Below are positions 40,371-50,786 of a stretch of 64,000 nt of DNA, one piece after another. Every line of letters starts with the position of its first letter. Positions within the stretch are counted from its first letter, which is position 1. The notes under the pieces were generated by a model that was given only the letters and a program-made list of their open reading frames with translations, had not been told where the DNA came from and did not search any database. Origin of the DNA: Entomortierella parvispora (taxonomy: Eukaryota > Mortierellomycota > Mortierellomycetes > Mortierellales > Mortierellaceae); NCBI GenBank assembly GCA_963573315.1, contig OY752141.1, positions 1,488,001 through 1,552,000 on the forward strand. Direction: 5' to 3'. Both the position numbers and the translations under genes were made by a program.

Positions 40371-43155
40371 ACTATGCTACAATGAACGACATTTGCTAAA
40401 TTATGTGCAGCGCGAACTGACGATTTTTTAGAAAATCGACTTGTTGTCCCTATAGTGATTGAGGGAAAAATGTTTAAAGCACTTGTTGATTCAGGAGCAA
40501 CAACTTCATTTCTGAGTCAGCGTGTTGTTGAAACGCTGAATCTGGACATTGGTCCAAAACTGACTGCAAAACTGGCTAATGGAGATGAATTTCAAATACT
40601 CTATGACTGCACGCAAAATAGAAATGAAATGCAATGGACGATGTCGGTCAAAAAGTCTTGCTGTCATGACTCTTGGCCAAGTTTGGCTACTTCATTGGTG
40701 GCTCCGATAACCCTGCAAGAAGTCCTCTTGATGACTACAATGAGCTTCTCATTGAACATGACATGCCTCCTAATATTGTGGCACTCGAACGCCCAGCTGA
40801 CACCTGAATTCATAGAAACACGCGCGCGCTTCTTAGAACAGATTCATTCGCTTCTTGATGAGAACGCGGCGATCGACCCTGCAAGCCATTGTCCTCATCC
40901 ACTCATGGAGGTAGATCTGACGATTCCAGAGAATGTGACAATCTACCAAAAGCCGCACAAACCATTCCCTCAAGCTGAACGCGCAAACAGCTTGAGACTT
41001 GGTTGGCCGACGGTGTTATTGTTCGCACTGCGCGTCCCATTCCCCATATGAATCAATTGACTCTCGCTGCTAGGCGAGACTTAGAGGGGGTGATCCTGAA
41101 AACCCGTCTCTGCCTAGACCCACGAAACCTGAATACGCACTTGCTTAACTGTGACAAATTTCCGTTGCCACTAATAGCAAGCATCCTTGAGCGCACTGCT
41201 GGCTACAAATATTTTTCAACAATTGATTTGCGCCAGGCATATCACAGACTCCCACTGACGGCAAGAAGCCAACCTCTGACTGCCTTTCGGGCTCAAACCC
41301 ATGACCAGCATCTTTCAACGAGGAATGATGGAGATCCTTGGTGATCTCGACTGGGTTGCAATCTATGTCGATGACATTGTGATCTTTTCCAAGACCAAAG
41401 AAGAACACCTCCTTCATGTCCAGGAAGTTATGAGAAGGCTGACTGAAAACAAACTGATTGTCAACGCTGACAAATGTCACTTCCTCTGCACAGAGATTGT
41501 TCTGCTGGGATTTATCATCAACAAGGATGGACGCAGAATTAACCCTGACCACAGGCAAAATGGTGCAGCGGTATTTAGGAATGTTTAACTACTTCCGCGA
41601 GTACATGCCGTTACACAGCACTCTGACTGCTGGATAAATTGAGACACCAGAAAGGAACATTCATCTTGGACTCACTGCAACGACAATGCTTTGAAGGCTT
41701 GAAGTACCTTGTCCAACGAGCTCCTCTGTTGAGATTTGCTGACTTCAGCAAGCCTTTCTATGTAGCTACTGATGCTTCAAATGTCGGTATCGGCGCTGTC
41801 CTCCATCAATTGCCCTTAGGACCAGGGAATGAGACAAAAGTCTACTACATCTCATTCATGGCCAGATCCTTGAAAAAGCATGAACTGAATTACCCTGCCT
41901 GCAAAAAGGAACTGTTGGCTATTGTCTATGCTCTCAACCAGTTCCAGGGCTATCTGATTGGCCGGTCTTTCACGTTATTCACTGACCACAAGCCACTGAC
42001 TTACATGCATACCCAAGCTGACTTGCCTACGACGATCGCATTATGGAGAGAAACAATCCTGCGGTTCGACTTTCAGTGTGTATATCGCCCTGGCATCTTG
42101 AACATCATTCCTGACGCTCTTTCTCGTGCTTTCCCGCCTGCTCTTTGGGAAGATGCCAAAGAAGAGACTGCAACCTTTGATCGATCCATAGCGAAGCGCA
42201 TCAAATTGCACAATGCCGCTGTCTCAACTCGATCCTCCAAGAACAAAGATACAGCCACTGAAAATGATCGTCCTTTTGTAACCTCAAAGCAATTGGCGAA
42301 ACACTTGGAAGGAGAGACTATTGATGCCGATGCGCCATATCGACATGTCATTCCTGACCCTGACCTGCCTCTCAAAGTCCCTTCTGAGGATGACAGAGAG
42401 AATATCCTGGAAGAAATTCACTCATTTGGGCATCTTGGAGCTAATGCCATGGTCGAGGCAATCCACAGACGTGGATACACCTGGCCAAAGCTCAAGGAAA
42501 TATGTCTAGCTTGGATTTCTAAATGTCCTCAACGCCAACATTTCAACATTGAAAAAAGAGGATATCATCCTTTGAGTGCTATCCACGCCACTCTGCCAGG
42601 AGATCATATGGCTATGGACCTTGCAACAATGCCTATGATCGTGCTTGTTGATGTATGTTCTCGCTTTATTTTTCTTCGAGCGCCGCCCGACAAATCAGCC
42701 GCAACTGTCGCCGGACACCTGTTTGAACTATTCTGCTTGATTGGTTTTCCAAAGGTACTTCAAAGTGACAATGGCTCTGAGTTTGTCAACTCTATCATCC
42801 ACCACATGGCGGACACCCTGAAGATCGACCACCGTTTGACAACACTATCACCCTCGTTCTAACGGCCTGGCTGAACGATGTGTTCGTTCAGTTAAGGAGG
42901 TTTTACAGAAAATGATCCACAGTGCTAAACAGAACTGGGATGAGAAATTGCCCATGGTTCAGTTCCAACTGAACAACCGCGTTGCTGCCATTCACAGCTC
43001 AACACCCTTTTCTCTGTTCTATGGAAGATCATATTCTGGTCTCCTTGATTTCCGTAAAGTTGAATCTCGCCTCATGACTGAGAAGCAGCTTGACGAACGA
43101 CTGAAATACATGACCAATCTTGTTTTTCCTGCTATCTCTGCCAAAGCCAAGGCGA
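40371..43155 (+). pseudogene. Pol remnant of element E
   Basis: Protease (ALVDSGATTSFLSQ, ~40480), reverse transcriptase (FSTIDLRQAYHRL, then YVDDIVIFSK at ~41368), RNase H (ATDASNVGIGAVLH, ~41768) and integrase (HLGANAMVEAIHRRGYTWPK) are recognisable but spread over at least four frames with deletions. The integrase finger has KCPQRQ where F has KCPQCQ, so a zinc ligand is lost, and the region around the first catalytic Asp (MDLATMPMIVLVDVCSR) is shortened. A frame break near 42850 removes the block before the catalytic Glu. A solo C LTR follows at 43156. Clearly dead. Confidence 0.88.
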
Positions 43156-44197
43156 TGTGATGTTGTCTAATGTAAGTATAGTCTAAGGTCAGCAATGAGC
43201 TGGAAGCGAAATTGATAACGAGAAGAAAGATGACTAACAAAAATCGTCGCTTACAGTTGATAGGGACTTTGCTCTCAGGGCCACAGGGATCAGGCACAAC
43301 GCTGTTGTATGATCAGATACAGTCTCAAGGAGATAGTACTGGAGATAAACAGGAAGGAGAGAGAGTCAGCAAAGGGATCAAAAGATAAGTAGAACGAACT
43401 GGATGAAAACCAAGGACCACATACCGAAGAGCAGGCAGGTCCTAACGGGATCCAAACAGGAGAACAAAGACTACAAGGCTAAGAGCACGACGGCGACTAT
43501 ACTATACTAATAACAACACAGGGGATGGGATGGGATCTAGTCAGTAAAGCAAGGCAAAGGAGATTCTATCTGGGAAAGGGGACAAGGTCGCCTAACTGAG
43601 GGTTCAGAGGAGACTCCGAGATATAACGAGGAGGATGGTTGGTCCCCAAGCACCAATGAAGGCCTCAGGGTGGGTTGCCAAGATCATAACAGGTCCACTC
43701 AGAAGAGATATGACATCGTAAGTGTACCTCGCAAATGGCCAATTGATATCGGATAGGCGAGGGTCCAGGTGATCCTACGGAGCGCTCGGAGGGCGGTACA
43801 GGACTTGATCAAGGAGGGCTGGCACACGGATGGATATGTTGCGAGAGTGGGCAGGGAGGATCAAGGGAACACAAAAGGTCTGGGGGATATCCAGGGAACA
43901 GTCAAGGCCCAGGGATTCGTATATTGCAACGGCGTCCAAAGGCTGATGGGGTTGAATATTGCAGCAACGCCAAGGGTAACTGCGAGACAGATACGAGCAG
44001 AAGGGAGGTGTTCTGGTGATCAACAAGGTACAGGAGGGAATCGTAAGGGGAAAAGGCAACCAGGAGCAAAGTGGACTTTGCTCCCTTTTTTATAGAAAAC
44101 AGAAAACAGGAACAAAAATAAAAAAATAACTAAATACTAAAAATAACTCTCTCTATCTCGCTCGCGTGGATCTGGGACCTGGATCCACTACACCACA
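43156..44197 (-). repeat. Solo C-family LTR inserted in element E
   Basis: 1042 bp, flanked by GCGA at 43152-43155 and 44198-44201. Removing the LTR and one GCGA joins integrase sequence ...AKAKA with TQQKMIN in frame, as in F (KAKATQKKMID). A full element inserted here and was lost by LTR-LTR recombination. Confidence 0.93.
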
Positions 44198-44201
44198 GCG
44201 A

Positions 44202-44722
44202 CACAGCAGAAAATGATTAATGCCTTCAACAAAGCTCACCGCTTAACTGAATTTACTCCTGGTTCTTTCGTCATGGTCAAAGACGAAGAGACTTCAGCTG
44301 CTTTAGACCCGAAGTGGGATGGCCCCTTCAAGGTCGTGCGGCGCACCCCTAGAGGAACTTATTCTCTACGTGACAACATGGGACGCATGCTAGCTCGCAA
44401 CTACGCACCAGTCCAAATGAAACATGTCTCTCAATCTCGTGATATCCCTACTGCTGAATCGGAACACTTCGAAGTTGAACGGATCTTGAGTCATAGACTC
44501 GACTCCAGGGGGGTAAGACAATACTTGGTAAAATGGAAAGGCTATGACGAGTCTGAAAACTCAGAGATTCCGTATGAGAACTTCGATGCTAAGACAACCG
44601 TGGCTCTTTACCATGCAAAACTGAATGCTCAAAACCCACATGTTCTTGCACGCAAAGGAAAGCAGCTTCAGAAGAAGCAAGTCACCTTTCAAAAGCAAAT
44701 TGAAATGATCGAGGATTCTTAA
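44202..44722 (+). pseudogene. Integrase C-terminus and chromodomain remnant of element E
   Basis: Reads KMINAFNKAHRLTEFTPGSF, a GPF/GPY-type integrase C-terminal module (DPKWDGPFKVVRRTPRGTYS), then a chromodomain-like part FEVERILSHRLDSRGVRQYL followed by KWKGYDESENSEIPYENFD. The fragment is open and ends with TAA at 44722. It closely matches the end of F Pol. The usual TWEP of chromodomains is replaced by SEIPYENF in both E and F. Confidence 0.85.
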
Positions 44723-44856
44723 TCAGCAACAGCTCCTTGCTGGCTTGAGATCCTTGCCCTACTGAAGGATACCACAACGGGATCCATGATGAAGGTTTTG
44801 TACGCGTGCTAAGTATGACGTTTTCCCTTCAACCACCATGCCAGGAACTTTCCTGT

Positions 44857-44959
44857 TGAGGTTTTATTTTTTTGCCCTCATATCCATCCAACGTGCCTGA
44901 GGTTTTATCTTTTTCCTTCATTGCTGCCAACTACCACTGGTGAGGTTTATTTTTTCCTC
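44857..44959 (+). other. Three U-loop stem-loops in the 3' region of element E
   Basis: Hairpins at 44857-44880 (TGAGG/CCTCA), 44898-44920 (TGAGG/CTTCA, one G-U pair in RNA) and 44942-44959 (GAGG/CCTC). All have the loop pattern TTTA followed by a T run. Same design as in A and F. A purine tract (GGGGGGAG, 45002-45009) and the LTR follow. Confidence 0.65.
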
Positions 44960-45012
44960 GCAACTTGCCGCAAAGCTGTTGGTTCTGCTGGGCTATAGTC
45001 TGGGGGGAGCCG

Positions 45013-45155
45013 TGTTGCGGATAGGGAGCTTTATCCCTGTGTACCCTTATAATTTTTATTTTTAATTAACGAGGATACGCTGTCGGTGACGTGTACTCCA
45101 TACACGTCCGGGCAGGCCTATTTCTTGTCCTGCCTATCCGATGCAATAAAGACAC
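45013..45155 (+). repeat. 3' LTR of element E, right-truncated
   Basis: Starts TGTTGCGGATAGGG after the polypurine tract. Contains a perfect 8-bp hairpin (45088-45108, stem GACGTGTA, loop CTCCA) and GCAATAAAG. It breaks off at AAAGACAC; the fuller copy at 46354-46533 continues for about 37 bp. Confidence 0.8.
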
Positions 45156-45377
45156 TGTGATATTCCCGTGGGGTCCTACTTACTATTACTAAACACTTGG
45201 TAACTAGGAAGTCAACGAGAACAAGAGAGGGTTTTTATTGAGGACAGGCACCAACAGGTCTTTTATAGTCCCTGCAGGCGCCAGTCACAGGAGACTCTTA
45301 CTATCGGAGAAGGAAAAAGGGAGTGCGACTCAGGACGGACAGGCGTCCTGAGCCCCACACCAGTATGAGACATCACA
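45156..45377 (-). repeat. Solo LTR-like segment, separate family
   Basis: 222 bp. On the minus strand it starts TGTGATGTCTC and ends ATATCACA, with a TATA box CTATAAAAG (~45259-45267) and a poly(A) signal CAATAAAAAC (~45230-45239) in LTR order. Neighbouring GTGTC words on both sides could be a target-site duplication, but the exact ends are ambiguous. Left neighbour is the broken E LTR, right neighbour a gag fragment. Confidence 0.55.
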
Positions 45378-45776
45378 GTGACACTCTGCCGCTTCCGTGC
45401 TTCTGAGTAGGCCCCCGACGACTGAGGTCCATTCGGCGATGTCTTCATCAACGTCTTTGATCTTTTCCTTCAATTTCGCAAGTTCAGCCTTCTGTTCAGC
45501 TTTCTGGGCTGCTGATACCTTACCGGCGTGTTTCTGATTCTTCAGAACCATTTCCGCACGCTCCGTTGTCATCTCCTTCAGTTTGTCTGCTTGTTTTTTC
45601 AGGTGGCCGCTTGCCGACTCCAAAGTAACGGGTTCATCATTCTCATCATCTACTTCCATGTGAGAATCTTCTTCTGGTGTGTCTTCGCCTGCCTGGGTGG
45701 ACACACCCACTTCATCACTACTCGTTCCAAGGGCACCTTCTTCCTCATCAGGATTCGCTCTTGTACCCTTTGCCAT
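45378..45776 (-). pseudogene. N-terminal Gag-like fragment
   Basis: From ATG at 45776 the peptide reads MAKGTRANPDEEEGALGTSS, then an acidic stretch, then a coiled coil rich in K, E and A (LKKQADKLKEMTTERAEMVL onward) and ends in the adjoining LTR-like segment. This acidic-then-coiled-coil N-terminus is similar in style to Gag of F (49059) but not obviously homologous. It is probably the start of Gag from another Gypsy element in reverse orientation, with capsid and Pol deleted. Low certainty on family. Confidence 0.45.
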
Positions 45777-46019
45777 TTCCTTGTGCCATTTCCTTGTGCT
45801 ATGAAGGCGATGTTTGTCAATGATATTATTGTCGGCCTGACAATTGCAATTATTGATGCTTGATCGATTGATGTTCACAAGGATGTATCCAATGCCAATG
45901 GATGTAACCTTTTTCTGCGGATTGGATTCGTTCTTGTATTCGATAAAAAAAATGGGATATTTTATGGGCTCTCACTTACAATATGACTATCGAGACAAGA
46001 AGAAGGATCTTTATGTCCG

Positions 46020-46051
46020 CCCTCGCAATCCTTTATAAAGGATTGCGAGGG
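46020..46051. repeat. Perfect 32-bp palindrome
   Basis: The arm CCCTCGCAATCCTTTA is followed directly by its reverse complement, with no spacer; two more bases pair beyond one mismatch. The centre contains TATA. It lies in the leader side of the reverse gag fragment. Confidence 0.9.
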
Positions 46052-46119
46052 TGGCTTATTGCTAAACTATGTAACTATACAATAAACATCCGCTTTCCAC
46101 ACTCTCTAAGTCCACGATA

Positions 46120-46320
46120 TAGCACACGGATCGAACACAAGTCGAATCGAATCGCTTTCGGATCGAATACAAGTCGAATCGAATCAACAACGGATCGAAT
46201 CCAGGTCGAATCGCTTTCGGATCGAATCAATAGTCGAATCGAATACAAGTAGGATCGAATTGCATCGAATCCAAGACGGATCTCTGTCGAATCGAATCAG
46301 AATCAATAGGCTAATCGAAT
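46120..46320. repeat. Degenerate GATCGAATC/GTCGAATC minisatellite
   Basis: About 200 bp built of GGATCGAAT, AAGTCGAATCGAATC and CGCTTTCGGATCGAAT-type words, with at least 14 TCGAAT cores. Copies vary in length and spacing. No coding potential. It ends at repeat R. Confidence 0.75.
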
Positions 46321-46321
46321 T

Positions 46322-46796
46322 AATGGAGATCGTTCAGGTCCGAAATACATCATTGTTGCGGATAGGGAGTTTTATCCCTGTGTACCCTTATAATTTTTAT
46401 TTTTAGTTAACGAGGATACGCTGTCGGTGACGTGTACTCCATACACGTCCGGGCAGGCCTATTTCTTGTCCTGCCCATCCGATGCAATAAAGACACCTTT
46501 CTTCCTTCCCGTTATTTTGGTCATCCTTCGCAATAGAAACGCGTTCTTCGCTGCGAGATTAAGGGGGGGTAGTTCTCGTCCATGATATCCAAAATTTTAT
46601 CGTACTCTGCTGCATCTTCACAGCGAAATACAGAGAAAAGACTATTTTTTAAAAATTCGTATCTTGTCTGCCAGCCTTTTGTGTACAAGTTTCTGCAAGA
46701 TGAGCTCATCAACAGGCGTAGTATACAGCTCGTTGAAAGAGAGTTGGATGGTTTTAAAAACCATTTCCGAGTCGTGTGTGCCTGAACGATCGCCAT
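46322..46796 (+). repeat. Unknown repeat R, copy 2, with an LTR inserted
   Basis: Matches 38812-39105 in ordered blocks and is interrupted by the solo LTR at 46354-46533. It is longer than copy 1, so copy 1 has suffered deletions. A minus-strand 123-codon frame crosses its right edge into the B LTR fragment and is not taken as a gene. Confidence 0.5.
46354..46533 (+). repeat. Solo LTR of the E family
   Basis: About 180 bp, starts TGTTGCGGATAGGG, nearly identical to 45013-45155, and continues through GCAATAAAGACACC to CATCCTTCGCAA. It contains the same 8-bp hairpin (GACGTGTA stem). No clear target-site duplication. Confidence 0.75.
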
Positions 46797-46797
46797 T

Positions 46798-46986
46798 GGT
46801 GCGGCTGAGAGATACGTACTAAGGGTAGCTATAACCCTAGGTACAGACCCTGGACGCCAAGGGTACTTGTCGGAGATCAGAGGACAAGCCAATGAGTGCG
46901 GATACAGATCCTAGGTTCGCAATCCTAGACCAGAGATACAAGAAACGCGTACTTCGTACGATCTGAGCCTGCGACGTTTCGTGACA
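46798..46986 (-). repeat. Fragment of a B-family LTR
   Basis: Reverse complement of the first ~190 bp of the B LTR (20813-21264), ending at GTTTCGTGACA. It diverges from the other two copies by scattered substitutions and is truncated at its internal side at GGTGCGGCTGAG. Confidence 0.85.
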
Positions 46987-47028
46987 CTTTCGTCACCAAA
47001 TGGTAATTCTGTTTAAAAAGTCATCCGC

Positions 47029-47053
47029 TGTGATGTTGTCTAATGTAAGTACT
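47029..47053 (-). repeat. 25-bp scrap of a C-family LTR end
   Basis: TGTGATGTTGTCTAATGTAA and the next few bases match the outer edge of the reverse C LTR exactly, then homology stops. Confidence 0.7.
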
Positions 47054-47752
47054 AGCGGTACCCGTGGCTTCGCCACGGAAAAAGCATTGTGCAATGGTAG
47101 TTCAAGTTGGCTCGGTTTGGCAAAATCACTCTCTCTCACTCTTTATGATATAAGTTTATATCTATATACCCCCTCTTCTTAAACTATGGCGCAGTATATT
47201 TTCCATGCCCAAGCTTTGTCTGAGAGTGACACCATGTCAGCGAATCTGTGCATGCCATGAAGTAATGGTAGCTCGAAGTGATGCGTGGCAGAGATGGAGG
47301 GCTGCACCTCTGTTCTCGCCTCTATGGTTCACTCTATTTGCGGTCCTTGGAGTTAACGGCGGACGATAGCGGCTGCAAGCAGGACAGAGATGCATGTACT
47401 GAGAGAACCGATGACTAAAAGAGAAGACGATCAATCATCTTCGCTTACATGCAGCCACAGTCATTAAATAGCGGGACTGCGGCAAGATTTGCCTCCCTTT
47501 GCCTGTGTCTCTGTTCGTATCCCTGTCCTCGTCTTGGTCCTCTTGCTGTTAATGTCGCCAGTGAAGGTCATTTGGACTTCTCTGACTGTCTGGCACAGGT
47601 CATTTGAACTCCTCTAACTGTCGATTGTCCCTAGCACAGGTCATCTGAAGTCCTCTATGCAACAGACATAAACTCTCCAAGGTCCGCCTGTCGCAGGTGA
47701 AGGCCAATCGAGGTCCAATGGCTACTAACTCTTCCAGAACACAGGCCAGCGG
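47054..47752. other. Unassigned 0.7-kb segment between two C LTR fragments
   Basis: Begins with a short hairpin (CCGTGGC/GCCACGG, loop TTC, ~47070-47086). From ~47560 to ~47660 it holds three degenerate copies of a ~46-bp unit containing CACAGGTCATYTGAA-CTCCTCT. TATATA-rich sequence lies at ~47150-47170. I see no convincing gene in it. Confidence 0.5.
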
Positions 47753-48291
47753 TGTGATGTTGTCTAATGTAAGTATAGTCTAAGGTCAGCAATGAGCTGG
47801 AAGCGAAATTGATAACGAGAAGAAAGATGACTAACAAAAATCGTCGCTTACAGTTGATAGGGATTTTGCTCTCAGGGCCACAGGGATCAGGCACAACGCT
47901 GTTGTATGATCAGGTACAATCTCAAGGAGATAGTACTGGAGATAAACAGGAAGAAGCGAGAGTCAGCAAAGGGATCAAAAGATAAGCAGAACGAACTGGA
48001 TGAAAACCAAGGATCACATACCGAAGAGCAGGCAGGTCCTAACGGGATCCAAACAGGAGAACAGAGGCTACAAGGCTAAGAGCACGACGGCGACTATACT
48101 ATACTAATAACAACACAAGGGGATGGGATGGGATCTAGTCAGTAAAGCAAGGCAAAGGAGATTCTATCTGGGAAAGGGGACAAGGTCGCCTAACTGAGGG
48201 TTCAGAGGAGACTCCGAGATATAACGAGGAGGATGGTTGGTCCCCAAGCACCAATGAAGGCCTCAGGGTGGGTTGCCAAGATCATAACAGG
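47753..48291 (-). repeat. Truncated C-family LTR
   Basis: Starts TGTGATGTTG like the other reverse copies and breaks off at ATAACAGG after about 540 bp, where the LTR of F begins. It has more substitutions than the other C LTRs (for example GGGATTTTGCTC and CAGGTACAATCTC), so it is an older copy. The missing half is not found on the far side of F. Confidence 0.88.
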
Positions 48292-48903
48292 TGTTGCGGA
48301 TCGCAACTTTTGAGTTGACGAGGATTCTTGATCAGGTGACTGACGCCAGATTATAATTTGGCGTCACGACCGTTGCAATAAAAAAACCTTCTTCCTTCCT
48401 GTCACGAAACGTCACAGACTCAGATCGTACGAAGTACGCGTCTCTTGTACCTCTGGTCTAGGATCGCGAACCTAGGATCTGTATCCGCACTCATTGGCTT
48501 GTCCTCTGATCTCCGACGAGTACCCCTGGCGTCCAGGTTCTGGACCTAGGGCTATAGCTACCCTTAGTACGTATCTCTCAGCCGCACCTATCAGGACCTC
48601 CATCTCGTTCTCCTTCATCTATGTTGCCATCTCGGACCCTACTCATAGGTCCGGCTTATGATCAGTACCTGCTCGGATATGTATCCTACTCTTCCGTGTC
48701 ATCTCTGACTCAACGCAGGCCTGGTCCAGGCCTTCATCACTCTCTAGTATATAAACCCCTCTGTCCTCTTGCTTTGTTCCTCAGTCTGCAATTCACAATA
48801 AACCACACCTTTCCTTCACCTTCTTGTTCCTGCCTTGTCTGACCGTGACACTTCCCGTCATCATCTGGCCCACCATTGACATTGACTTGACCTGACCTGA
48901 ACA
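48292..48903 (+). repeat. 5' LTR of element F, interrupted
   Basis: LTR halves 48292-48399 and 48851-48903 flank a solo B LTR. Contains the hairpin with stem GACGCCA/TGGCGTC and GCAATAAAA. Confidence 0.88.
48400..48850 (+). repeat. Solo B-family LTR inside the 5' LTR of F
   Basis: 451 bp, starts TGTCACGAAACG and ends GACCGTGACA, flanked by CTTCC on both sides (48395-48399 and 48851-48855), a 5-bp target-site duplication. Close to the B LTR at 20813-21264, with a one-base deletion in GGCCTGGTCCAGG and a few substitutions. Confidence 0.93.
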
Positions 48904-49058
48904 TTTTTTTGACGTATCAGAAGAACCAACATCACCGTTGTTTCCGACGAATCAATGGACCCAATTTGAACTCCATTCCACTCCATTCGACTCCATTTCA
49001 CTTCATTCAACCTCTTTTTTTCTCGCCATTTCACGCGAACCTTCCCTGACATTCCAAT

Positions 49059-50786
49059 ATGTCCTCTATGAATGAAGAACTCAACCCATTCATACTCCAA
49101 GAGACAGATGACGACATCGACATCGACATCGACATGGCTGTGCCATCCGAGCCATCTGCGCAACAACTTGAATCCAAGAAAGTTTCCCTGGATGACTACA
49201 AACGCTACCAAGAACTATTCGTCCCCAAGTTGTTGTCTGAAGACGACGTGCGCAAGGCGAAACAACAAGTACAGAACGCACTTCATGCCGACGACCAAGA
49301 TGATGTGATGGACGAAGAACACACCATTGAAGGCACTCTGCAACTGTTGAAGACCAATCTAGAAGTAGCTCGAGCTGGAGTTGAGAAGCTTTTACATGAA
49401 GGTGCCAAGCTCACTGCCCAACAGCTCAGGCTCCGACAGAACCCTGTACCCAAGAAGGAAGCTGAACGTGTCATCTCTTCATTGATCGATGACAACACCT
49501 TGAGGCTTTCAGAAGCTGAAAAGGTTGTTACAGACACCACAGCCAGAATTAAAACTCTGGAGTCTGTACGCAAAGCTGCCCTTAGCCCTGTCCTGCACGA
49601 CACTGCCGTAGATGAGTCAAACTCAACACATGTAGCCATCAAACGCATCTTCAAGTATCATTTGATCCTTGTCCTTGCTGATGGTGCTTCAATTGATTGG
49701 GATCGTGTTCGTCATGATTCCCATGTTGGAGGTCCCACGTTGAATTTAACCTCTGCTCTGTCCAAGGCCACGACCAAGGAGAGCATGGCTTTGCCTGCTG
49801 CCCAAGCCGTCTCTGCATTCCTTGAGTCCTTCCGTACATTCTACAAAGGCAAACTGGTTGAGCTTTTCGAGTTCCTTGCCTGGAGATATATGGAAAGTGC
49901 CCTGAAACCATCTGGTCTTGATGAGGAATACAAAGTCCTAATTGAGATGCTACCTGTTGGAGATCGATCATGGAACATGGTGACTGAGTATGTGATCAAA
50001 CTCACTAACTTGGATAGCTACCGCCATCTAGTCAAGTCTCACCTCTTCACATTGAAACTTGAACTTGGCGAGCCAGCCCTTGCTTTCACCACTCGTGTCA
50101 AACACCTGGTACGAGCTGCACATGCTGATGATATGGGCCACCATCTCTCTGAGTTAATCTTCCATGCCCTTCCTCTACAAGGTCAAGAAGAAATCACAAA
50201 GATATATCCCAAAGGACCTAGTACCATAACTGACTACAACGCCCTACTTGAGTATATCAACACTAACCGTTCCTTAGTGACGGGTGACCCTGCCGATCCT
50301 CTTGACTACCTCTCCTTGCGATGGGCCAAACGGTTCATCACCCCATCGACTCGTAAGCGAACTCATTCTGCTACTATGTCCACTGGTTCAACTTCTACGA
50401 ACAAACCTGCAATCACTGACGGCAAACCAGTGAAACCTGCCAATCCCCAGCATCAAGCTATTAATGCGGCACCTTGCACCCATGTTCTATGCAAGACCCT
50501 CAATCTCAAGCACACTAATGGTGCTTGTTATCGAAAGTCTGACCGCGATGCATGGCGTAATCTCATTGTCACTAATCAATTGATCGTTGATGAATTGAAA
50601 AACACTGGAAAATGGCCTGTACCTTTTGGAAAGACCTTTACCCCGGTCACACCAAAACCCACCAACGCCGTCGCTGCTGTTACTATCACTCACCCGCCGA
50701 AAAAAAAAAGTGAAGATAGTTGCCCCCGTTGTAGCTTCTGCTATGACCACTGTCGTAGCCTCTGCCAAGAGAGGTATCGAACCTGA
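49059..50786 (+). CDS. Gag of element F
   Basis: 575 residues from ATG 49059, 156 bp after the LTR. An acidic N-terminus with a D-I repeat (DDDIDIDIDIDMAV) is followed by a coiled-coil region (~60-180), a capsid-like region (~190-400; HLVRAAHADDMGHHLSELIF), a Thr/Ser-rich linker and a knuckle-like motif CTHVLCKTLNLKHTNGAC near residue 475, spaced CX4CX6HX4C. After ~50699 the frame runs into a ten-A tract, and the last ~28 residues (SEDSCPRCSFCYDHCRSLCQ) are probably out of the true frame: the pol frame past the tract, KVKIVAPVVASAMTTVV, is the better continuation and has a counterpart in E. Confidence 0.85.
   Translation: MSSMNEELNPFILQETDDDIDIDIDMAVPSEPSAQQLESKKVSLDDYKRYQELFVPKLLSEDDVRKAKQQVQNALHADDQDDVMDEEHTIEGTLQLLKTNLEVARAGVEKLLHEGAKLTAQQLRLRQNPVPKKEAERVISSLIDDNTLRLSEAEKVVTDTTARIKTLESVRKAALSPVLHDTAVDESNSTHVAIKRIFKYHLILVLADGASIDWDRVRHDSHVGGPTLNLTSALSKATTKESMALPAAQAVSAFLESFRTFYKGKLVELFEFLAWRYMESALKPSGLDEEYKVLIEMLPVGDRSWNMVTEYVIKLTNLDSYRHLVKSHLFTLKLELGEPALAFTTRVKHLVRAAHADDMGHHLSELIFHALPLQGQEEITKIYPKGPSTITDYNALLEYINTNRSLVTGDPADPLDYLSLRWAKRFITPSTRKRTHSATMSTGSTSTNKPAITDGKPVKPANPQHQAINAAPCTHVLCKTLNLKHTNGACYRKSDRDAWRNLIVTNQLIVDELKNTGKWPVPFGKTFTPVTPKPTNAVAAVTITHPPKKKSEDSCPRCSFCYDHCRSLCQERYRT

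Noticed and set aside
46521-46892. 123-codon minus-strand frame as a host gene
   Set aside because: It starts inside the B LTR fragment and crosses repeat R; no recognised domain.
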